Positions 42,880-48,813 of a stretch of 48,813 nucleotides of DNA are shown piece by piece. The notes under the pieces were generated by a model. It saw only the letters and a list, made by a program, of their open reading frames with translations. It searched no databases and was not told the DNA's origin. The stretch is taken from NCBI GenBank assembly GCA_903850425.1, contig CAINLR010000073.1, positions 1-48,813 of the forward strand. The letters run 5' to 3'. The DNA is from an uncultured Verrucomicrobia subdivision 3 bacterium (GTDB lineage: Bacteria > Verrucomicrobiota > Verrucomicrobiia > Limisphaerales > UBA11358). The stretch's first letter is position 1, and each line of letters starts with the position of its first letter. A program made the position numbers and the translations under genes.

Positions 42880-45800
42880 TCATTTCAACTCCCGTTGCAA
42901 GGTCACCGGCCCCAGCAACCCGGACTCCAGCAACGGCGCATCGGCCGTGTAAGGATTCCTCGAAGTCCAGGTGCGCCGCTGGTCTGGGGGTAATGCCGCA
43001 TCACCAATCAACCGATTGACCCAGAGGTTTGCCACAATGACTTCCAGATCGTTCGCTCCGGGCTTCAGAGCATCCGTCACCTCCAAACGCCACGGCGCGC
43101 ACCAGACCACGCCGAGATCGCGTCCGTTCAAGCGCACGCGGGCCATGTTTTTAACAACGCCGAGATCGAGGAAGGTGCGTGCGGCGTGAAGCGTGAGGCG
43201 TGAAGCGTGAGGCACATCGAACGACTTCCGATACGTCGCCATGCCGGAAAAATATTTGATCCCGGCTTCCGGCCGCTGGCTCCAATCTTCGAGCGTCGCG
43301 AACGTCGCCTGCTCCGGCGCGCTCCACTTCGAGTCAAAGGCCACCTGCCACGGCCCGGCGATCGTTTGCACAGGTTGCACCTCGGCAAAATTACTCGGTG
43401 CTTTTTCCGGCGCAGGTGCGGCCTTGCGGAACACGATGAAATAGGATTCCAGCGGCGCGAAGCGCAACGCCAGCGTGGTGCGTCCGTCCTTCGCCGCGAA
43501 GGCCGGCAACGCGCGCCGTTCGCCAGTAACTGGGTGCCATAATTCCGGCTGCTGGCCCGCCACGCGAAAAATGCAATTCGCTTCCACGGCCTGCTCGGCG
43601 CGATTCGCGACGAAATAAATTTCCATGTCCCCGGTGGTTCGGTGCGTGTAGCGGATCGGTCCGTCGGTTTCGAAATCTGGCGGCACACCGGCGGCTTGCA
43701 GCACTTTGGCCAATGCCTCGTAGTTCGGGTAAAGCGGCTGCACGTCCTGACCCGCGCCCGACGCGCTGGGCTTACCCCAAGGCGACATGCCGAACGGCCC
43801 CAGTTCCCGGGCCGCAATGCCATCCCCATCGGGGCGCGCGGCTGCGCGCCAGGACCGATCGGTTTGCCATTGCAGCAACGTTCCGCCGCGCAAACGGACG
43901 GCGACCGTGGCAATCAATCCCGCCGGATTCGGCGCGTCGCCGTCGTTGATGGCTGTCACTGCCAGAACATTCGTGCCGGAATGAAGCAACTTCGCCAGAT
44001 CAAATCTTGAAGCTTCGTGAAAGTTGTTGCCGCTGCCAACCGCTTGGCCATTGACGGTGAGCGCGTAGCGATTGTCCGCCGAGATCAGAATTGCGGCGGC
44101 TTCGATCACTGCATCCGCTGGCAATTCAAGGTCGCGACGGAAATAGCGCGTGCCCACGGGCGCAGCAACGGAGGGGTTGCCTTCATCCAACCAAATCCAT
44201 TTCGCAGCTTCGAGCGATTGCTTTGCGGGCGTGGTCGCCCCATTCGCAAACTCCGCACCCCAGAAAATTCTTCCTTTGCCCGCGCCGCGCGGATCGCCCC
44301 AAAGTTCCGCCGCGAGCTTTTGAACTTCGGCGTCCGCCTTTGGAAAGTTGGAAAGGCTGGGCGACTTTTTCGGCGGCCCACCAACCACGGCGGCACCCGC
44401 CTGGACGAGTTCCTTGACCTTGCGCAACAGGGCCGGCGTCATGGTTTCCATTTCCGGCAGCACCAGCAGGCGATAGCTTGTGCCGCCGGGAAAAATGATT
44501 TTTCCATCGGCCACTTTTGCTTTTGCCAGCAAGGTGTCGGGCGCGCAGCCATCGAAGTTGTATTCGCGGCGATCCGGCGGGTTGCCCACGGTGGCCGAGG
44601 GCGGCGCGCGAAAAACGTGCGGCGCACCTTCGCCTGCGAGGAAGAGAATATCCGCCACCGACTCGCCTTCGCGCAGCATAACCTGACAGCGTGCGAGGTA
44701 AGTGTGATACGCCGACACCATCGGCCACCACGTTTGCGTGCGCTCCCAGTGCACGCCGTAAGGCCCCATCTGCATGCCCGGCCAGCGGTCGAGCACCGGC
44801 TGATGCTGGTAACGATGAAAGGTAATCCGGTTCACGCCTGCGCCAAACGCCCAGTCGCCGAGCGATTTCATGTTCTCCGGATACGCCTTCCAATCTTCGC
44901 CCGGGTTGGACGTGAACGATTCCGCCGCCACGATCTTGCGCCCGCCCGTGTGCGCAATGGACGCCGCTTCGATCACGCTGAAAGTGCTGTTGAAACCGAG
45001 CCACCAGAATTCGCACATCGGCACATCGGCCACCGCGCCGAGACTCAGATCAGCCGTGGGGTTCATGTCGTAAGGTTCGATCGAAAACTGCAGGCCATTT
45101 TCGTGGGCGTGGCTTCTGAGACGCGTCACATGATTCTCAATCACCAGTTCCTGCGCGGTCTGGCGCAGGTCCCAGAGAAAACGTTCGGTGGTTTCCGCAT
45201 TGTCCACAATGCGTCCAGTATAAGCCGGCAGGAAGGGAAGCGGATCGTAACCGCGCCGCCGCTGAAACTCCGCGCGGAATTTCTCCGACCAGTTTTGTGA
45301 ACTCATTTCCCAGCTATCGAAATGAAGCGTCGTCAATCCACCTTGCCCATTTTTGCGCGGGCCAATTTCTTTTAACAGCGTGCCGACGAACTGCTCGAAG
45401 TGTGCGTCAATGGCCGCAGGATCAAACTTGTCCGTCTCAAAACCCAGACCCGGCGCGGGCGCGGGCCGCGTGATCTGGCCGGTGGCCGTGCGGACAAAGC
45501 GCATAATGGTCCACTCGCCCGGCGGCACGTCCCACGTCAACCGTCCGTCCGGTGTCATCCGCGAAGTGAGTTCCACCACGCCGGTCTGCGGGACGCATTC
45601 CGCCGCCGGCCACTTCGGAAATTCCGCCGGCATGGGCAGGGAAGATTTCACGCCGGGCGACGAGGAATACGGCGCGCGATGATACAGAGCTTTTTCATCC
45701 ACCTCCGCCACGCGCCGGTTGCCTTGCGGTTTGGAAAAGGCCAGCACCGCGACGTCGCGATAAAATTCGCGCCACTCTTTCTTTAGCTCCGGGGTCAACG

Positions 45801-46281
45801 TGCCTTCGCCGAAAAACGGCGTGCGCGGTTGCGGCCGCGCCAGCACGCCGTCGAACTTTGCCGGCCCGACCACGTTCGTTTCGCTGGCGACCAGATGTTG
45901 CATGGACTGCTCCGGCTTCACCCACGGACCGCCGGTGCCGCACCAACCCGGCCCGGAGCCGAGGACGATTTCAATGCCCAGGCGTTCCGCCTCATGCACC
46001 GCGTGGGCAAATAATTGCCGCCATTCCGGACTCATGAACTTTACCGGGCCACGCGGCCGGCCAAGATCTACTTCCAGAAAAATTGCGCCGCCAATACCCG
46101 CTTCACGCATGGCTTCCAAATCCGCCGTGATGCCTTCGCGCGACAAATTGCCATCCATGAAATACCAATAAACCCACGGCCGCGCGGCGTCGGGCGGATG
46201 CGCGAAACTGGATTCCAGCGAATCGGCCGCAGCGGAAAAGGTGATCAAGCAGGCCAGCAGGGCGAACAGGTGTTTGGGCAT
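42880..46281 (-). CDS. GH106-type alpha-L-rhamnosidase-like glycosidase
   Basis: This 1133-residue secreted enzyme has a signal peptide (MPKHLFALLACLITFSAAA). The N-terminal barrel begins FAHPPDAARPWVYWYFMDGN, then LSREGITADLEAMREAGIGG, and later LGIEIVLGSGPGWCGTGGPW, the hallmark start of GH106. A long middle with HFDSWEMSSQNWSEKFRAEF and AAESFTSNPGEDWKAYPENM follows. The C-terminal part has two beta-sandwich domains, including MARVRLNGRDLGVVWCAPWR. The length fits GH106 (about 1000-1150). It likely removes rhamnose from pectin-like chains. A four-unit heptamer repeat is built into residues 1024-1033 (HASRLTLHAA). Its stop codon lies 59 bases before the clpS start. Confidence 0.85.
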   Translation of the reverse strand: MPKHLFALLACLITFSAAADSLESSFAHPPDAARPWVYWYFMDGNLSREGITADLEAMREAGIGGAIFLEVDLGRPRGPVKFMSPEWRQLFAHAVHEAERLGIEIVLGSGPGWCGTGGPWVKPEQSMQHLVASETNVVGPAKFDGVLARPQPRTPFFGEGTLTPELKKEWREFYRDVAVLAFSKPQGNRRVAEVDEKALYHRAPYSSSPGVKSSLPMPAEFPKWPAAECVPQTGVVELTSRMTPDGRLTWDVPPGEWTIMRFVRTATGQITRPAPAPGLGFETDKFDPAAIDAHFEQFVGTLLKEIGPRKNGQGGLTTLHFDSWEMSSQNWSEKFRAEFQRRRGYDPLPFLPAYTGRIVDNAETTERFLWDLRQTAQELVIENHVTRLRSHAHENGLQFSIEPYDMNPTADLSLGAVADVPMCEFWWLGFNSTFSVIEAASIAHTGGRKIVAAESFTSNPGEDWKAYPENMKSLGDWAFGAGVNRITFHRYQHQPVLDRWPGMQMGPYGVHWERTQTWWPMVSAYHTYLARCQVMLREGESVADILFLAGEGAPHVFRAPPSATVGNPPDRREYNFDGCAPDTLLAKAKVADGKIIFPGGTSYRLLVLPEMETMTPALLRKVKELVQAGAAVVGGPPKKSPSLSNFPKADAEVQKLAAELWGDPRGAGKGRIFWGAEFANGATTPAKQSLEAAKWIWLDEGNPSVAAPVGTRYFRRDLELPADAVIEAAAILISADNRYALTVNGQAVGSGNNFHEASRFDLAKLLHSGTNVLAVTAINDGDAPNPAGLIATVAVRLRGGTLLQWQTDRSWRAAARPDGDGIAARELGPFGMSPWGKPSASGAGQDVQPLYPNYEALAKVLQAAGVPPDFETDGPIRYTHRTTGDMEIYFVANRAEQAVEANCIFRVAGQQPELWHPVTGERRALPAFAAKDGRTTLALRFAPLESYFIVFRKAAPAPEKAPSNFAEVQPVQTIAGPWQVAFDSKWSAPEQATFATLEDWSQRPEAGIKYFSGMATYRKSFDVPHASRLTLHAARTFLDLGVVKNMARVRLNGRDLGVVWCAPWRLEVTDALKPGANDLEVIVANLWVNRLIGDAALPPDQRRTWTSRNPYTADAPLLESGLLGPVTLQRELK
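43184..43211. repeat. Heptanucleotide tandem repeat in the GH106-type gene (4 units)
   Basis: GCGTGAA, GCGTGAG, GCGTGAA, GCGTGAG, 28 bases. The reverse strand encodes the stretch HASRLTLHAA in the C-terminal domain. The unit sequence differs from the other heptamer arrays in this window, but the period of seven and the alternation of two variant units (as in aguA) are shared. Confidence 0.85.
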
Positions 46282-46414
46282 TTTAGTAGGCGCGTGGTTG
46301 CGGGCTCAATTTATCGCCTCGCCGACGGGCGCGACAGCGGAATCGTCGCCGATCGGCGCATCCGAGCTGACTAATCAATTTGGACTCCATTGATAATCAT
46401 ATTCAGCCGGCGGA

Positions 46415-46675
46415 TCATAAAATTTGTCGAAGATTGTTCAAGCAAGTCGTTCGCCGGGCTTTGTTCTTTGCGGCGCTCAAAGCCGGCCACAACACGGCGG
46501 CAAGCAGGGTGCTGAGGGCGATGACCACCAGAAGCTCGATCAAAGTAAAAGCCCGCGCATACTCGCGGCGTAAGCTTGAACTCCTCGACGACTTCACGTT
46601 GGCACAATCGCTAGAATTAAAATTCCATCCATCAAACACGGCGCACACCACGAGGAGAGCGGACTTTTGATCCAC
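46415..46675 (-). pseudogene. Truncated type IV prepilin / pseudopilin fragment
   Basis: The fragment encodes a prepilin N-terminus [20 protein letters not shown], then [20 protein letters not shown], followed by NLRQIL and a TGA. Full verrucomicrobial proteins of this type run 200-300 residues, so about two thirds are missing. A third frame beyond the stop reads [18 protein letters not shown] and a stop. This could be the former C-terminus joined by a frameshifting deletion. The prepilin peptidase site has Ala instead of Gly before Phe. The first codons overlap the 3' end of the phosphoesterase gene by 44 bases, so the true start may be further in. Confidence 0.6.
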
Positions 46676-48170
46676 GGGGTTTTCGCCGGTGCTGGGCCAA
46701 GAATTTCCTCACCCGCTCGGTCGCAACGGCGGTGTGAGCTTCGGCACTCTGCATGGATCGTTTAACCCGGCGAACTTTATTGGCGGCTGGCTCCGGGATC
46801 TCCGCATCCAGCACCTGGCTGAAGGTTAGCAGATTCGCCTGCAAATCATTGATCGGCCGAGGTGGTGCAGCCTTCCTCGCCCTTCGGACCGCCTTGCTTG
46901 TCGTGCCAGATACCGCCTTGAGACCAGATGGCGCCATGGTATCGGTGGATGGTTCGGGAATATTCGCCGGGGTATCCATGCGCGGGCTCGACAGCAGCAC
47001 ACTGGTGAAAGAGTTGGCCGCCGCCGTCCGCGCGCCGAGCGGTCCCAAGCCCCACTTGTCCGACACGTAACGCAGCAGGCTCGTATGGTCGAAGATGTCT
47101 GAACACACTCCTTGAGGCGCGTAAGGGGAGATCAGCAATGCCGGCACCCGGAGGCCAAGTTGCGTGAAGTCAAAACCGTCGCCTGCCAATGCATCTGGTG
47201 GCAGGGCGGCCGGCGGGGTTACTGGGTCATAAAAGCCGCCGTGTTCATCATACAAAATCACGAGCAGCGTTTTTTGCCAGAGCGCGGCGTTCGCGCGAAG
47301 CGCGTTATAGACCTTCGCGATTAACACTTCGCCGTCCAGCATGTTGGCGGGCGGATGCTGGTCATTCTCATAGCCACCAAAGTAACAAGGTTCGATGAAA
47401 GCAAACTGCGGAAAGTCGGCCTCCGATCCTTTGGCATCGGCGTAAAATGCCGACATGATCTCGTAACGCGCCCGGTTATGCGCCAGTCGTTGATGTTCCA
47501 GCATCAGGGATTGAGGGAAATCATCGAAATAGATTTTCCACGAAATCTCCTGCTCATTCAGTCGGTCATAAAGGGTTGCCTGATCGTAGTCATGCCAGTT
47601 ATGGAATAGCACTGGCATATTAACCCAGCCGTTGGACGTGCCGCTGTGGACGAAGAAACGGTTCGGCCACGTCGGTCCCGGCACACTGGAAAACCAGTGG
47701 TCGCAAATGGTGAACGACTCCGCCAGCGTGTGCAGCACCGGCAACCGATTTGCGCCCTGCCGGTCGAAATACGCCATCACCTGCGGCGCGCTCGCCTGCT
47801 TGTTCTGGTAATTACGGATGAAGTTGTGAACGAACCCGCCGCCCGGCCCGTTGAACGTGAGCTGCTCTTTTACATCCACCAGTTCATGCTTTGGATCCAC
47901 ACCGTAAGGCAGCATGAACTTCGCGGCCGGTGTCTGCGGATACGCCGTCGCTCCCTCGTTATTCACGCCGGGATTAGCCGGATCAATTCCCACCAACTCC
48001 GGGTAGAGCGATTTCAAGCTGCCGAGCAGATGATCGAAGGAGCGGTTTTCGAGCATGAGCACAACGACGTGCTCAATGCCGTCGCCGGCGAACGGCGGCC
48101 TTGATACTGCCGGTGGCGTGGTGGATGGGGTGCCTGATCTGAGGCTTGGTTTTGAGTTCTTTGTTTTCAT
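46632..48170 (-). CDS. Phosphoesterase of the phospholipase C / acid phosphatase family
   Basis: This 512-residue enzyme belongs to the PF04185-type family, which hydrolyses phospholipid or phosphomonoester bonds. The metal and nucleophile motifs are visible: [17 protein letters not shown] near residue 33, [20 protein letters not shown], and [19 protein letters not shown] near 330. The ATG at 48170 starts MKTKNSKPS. No clear signal peptide follows, which is unusual since relatives are exported. A basic C-terminal tail of about 90 residues (RRARKAAPP, then HRRKPRGSK) is not part of the family core. The 42 bases upstream in frame are rejected as an unlikely start. Confidence 0.87.
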   Translation of the reverse strand: MKTKNSKPSLRSGTPSTTPPAVSRPPFAGDGIEHVVVLMLENRSFDHLLGSLKSLYPELVGIDPANPGVNNEGATAYPQTPAAKFMLPYGVDPKHELVDVKEQLTFNGPGGGFVHNFIRNYQNKQASAPQVMAYFDRQGANRLPVLHTLAESFTICDHWFSSVPGPTWPNRFFVHSGTSNGWVNMPVLFHNWHDYDQATLYDRLNEQEISWKIYFDDFPQSLMLEHQRLAHNRARYEIMSAFYADAKGSEADFPQFAFIEPCYFGGYENDQHPPANMLDGEVLIAKVYNALRANAALWQKTLLVILYDEHGGFYDPVTPPAALPPDALAGDGFDFTQLGLRVPALLISPYAPQGVCSDIFDHTSLLRYVSDKWGLGPLGARTAAANSFTSVLLSSPRMDTPANIPEPSTDTMAPSGLKAVSGTTSKAVRRARKAAPPRPINDLQANLLTFSQVLDAEIPEPAANKVRRVKRSMQSAEAHTAVATERVRKFLAQHRRKPRGSKVRSPRGVRRV

Positions 48171-48249
48171 AGCACGGTGTTTGAGCCTAGCGCGCTCGGG
48201 TGGCTTTGGCAACCAAGTGCGCGTCGCTGGTTTCGTTTTACCGCGCTCG

Positions 48250-48330
48250 CGAATTGTCGTTCAAGAGGAATTTCTGGCGTTGCTGAAGAAACACCGGATT
48301 GAATATGAGGAATGGTATTTGTGGAAATAA
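48250..48330 (+). pseudogene. C-terminal remnant of a REP-associated (RAYT/IS200-like) transposase
   Basis: The frame ends IVVQEEFLALLKKHRIEYEE, then WYLWK and a TAA at 48328-48330. This matches the C-terminus I know from RAYT proteins (FQEEFLALLKKHGIEYDERY, then a Trp near the end). Nothing of the catalytic HUH or Tyr region remains upstream, where the phosphoesterase gene start lies. The palindromes expected beside a RAYT gene follow directly. Confidence 0.6.
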
Positions 48331-48339
48331 AATTCAGCC

Positions 48340-48419
48340 GTCCCTGCCGGGACTCATCCCATGACACCGGCAACCCGCAGTTGAAACTGCGGGCTATTGT
48401 CAGGCTGTCCCTCGGGGAC
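48340..48419. repeat. REP cluster of three palindromes
   Basis: GTCCC-TGCC-GGGAC (48340-48353); CCCGCAGTT-GA-AACTGCGGG (48374-48393); GTCCC-TCG-GGGAC (48407-48419). The two GTCCC palindromes frame the middle one almost symmetrically. Such clusters are typical of DNA moved by RAYT transposases, in keeping with the remnant just upstream. Confidence 0.85.
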
Positions 48420-48540
48420 AAACAAAGACGTTGAATCAAGCGCGTCGTGCCGAAGATGCACGCTGGTTGAGATCCAGAACGTCGCCTTCGCTCGAAATTT
48501 TCTCGCCCGTTTCGCCATTTCACGGTTTAATCTCCGCCAC

Positions 48541-48813
48541 ATGAAGAAGCAAAAAGCTTACGCCGCCGCCGGCGTGGACATTGATCTCGGCAATAAAGTC
48601 AAAGCCACGCTGCCGCAATTGCTCGCCGCCACGCATCGCCGCGAGGTGCTCGGCAAGGTCGGCGGCTTCGGTGGCCTGTTCGCGCTGGACGTCAAAAAAT
48701 ATCGCGAGCCCATCCTCGTCTCCTCCGTGGACGGCGTCGGCACCAAGCTCAAGATCGCCTTCCAGCAGGACAAGCACGACACCATCGGCGCGGACCTCGT
48801 GAACCATTGCGTG
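48541..48813 (+). CDS. purM: Phosphoribosylformylglycinamidine cyclo-ligase, 3'-truncated by the window edge
   Basis: The first 91 codons of an AIR synthase, the fifth step of purine synthesis (FGAM + ATP to AIR). The N-terminus KKQKAYAAAGVDIDLGNKVK and the motif SSVDGVGTKLKIAF, then DTIGADLVNHCV, match PurM. The ATG at 48541 fits the usual start of the family. The rest (about 250 residues expected) lies beyond the window. It is preceded by the REP cluster. Confidence 0.92.
   Translation, partial: MKKQKAYAAAGVDIDLGNKVKATLPQLLAATHRREVLGKVGGFGGLFALDVKKYREPILVSSVDGVGTKLKIAFQQDKHDTIGADLVNHCV

Larger units (their letters stand above)
48171..48540. other. Intergenic region with transposase remnant and REP cluster
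   Basis: These 370 bases lie between the divergently transcribed phosphoesterase and purM genes. They contain the end of a RAYT transposase gene (48250-48330) and three palindromes (48340-48419), both listed separately. The remaining 120 bases before purM hold no clear promoter. Confidence 0.6.

Overview
The window reads as a chromosomal segment of a GC-rich member of the Verrucomicrobiota, most likely of the Pedosphaera/Limisphaerales type. The basis is indirect: large secreted beta-rich proteins ending in a common '...NW...FYR' tail, a DUF5107-TPR protein inside a glycosidase operon, a verrucomicrobial-style prepilin ([11 protein letters not shown]), weak or absent Shine-Dalgarno sequences, and many REP-like palindromes. 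No rRNA, tRNA or CRISPR array was seen.

Layout. 1-4445: 3' part of a giant repeat-rich surface protein. 4574-7234: MgtA-type P-type ATPase, convergent with an ErpA/IscA-type Fe-S protein. 7634-13062 (minus): a large periplasmic TPR protein, a TolC-family outer-membrane protein and a secreted parallel beta-helix protein. 13273-17000: agmatine deiminase, an HD-domain protein, a frameshifted remnant of a secreted protein, an intact secreted protein with the same tail, and a small conserved-looking protein. 17193-24963: the elongasome operon mreB-mreC-mreD-PBP2-rodA followed without a gap by an RNase E/G gene and a terminator. 24964-25810: an odd AT-rich insert between two copies of the RNase E/G 3' end. 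It carries an 11-unit 21-bp periodic array and a small winged-helix regulator gene. 25833-26336: DUF2314-type lipoprotein. 26656-41247 (minus): a glycan-degradation operon transcribed in the order DUF5107-TPR, GH27, GH2, sugar-porter MFS, GH78, BNR/sialidase-like lipoprotein. 41357-42820: a translationally coupled N-degron operon clpS-DUF2017-aat. 42880-46281: a GH106-type glycosidase. 46415-48170: a truncated prepilin and a PLC/acid-phosphatase-type phosphoesterase. 48250-48420: a RAYT-transposase remnant with REP palindromes. 48541-end: the 5' part of purM.

How the genes work together. The mre-PBP2-rodA block builds the rod-shaped cell wall, and the adjacent RNase gene would be co-transcribed with it. 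The glycosidase block (alpha-galactosidase, GH2, two rhamnosidase-type enzymes, sialidase-like protein, sugar transporter, no SusC/SusD) looks like a locus for degrading a rhamnose- and galactose-containing polysaccharide. ClpS and Aat are the recognin and the transferase of the bacterial Leu/Phe N-degron pathway, and DUF2017 lies between them.

The most unusual DNA-level signals are the 21-bp periodic array with its flanking duplication of the RNase E/G gene end, and five short arrays (four loci) of heptanucleotide tandem repeats. One locus forms a long inverted pair between mreC and mreD. The other three sit in frame inside protein-coding genes. All functional names rest on motif recognition by eye; no database search was run.
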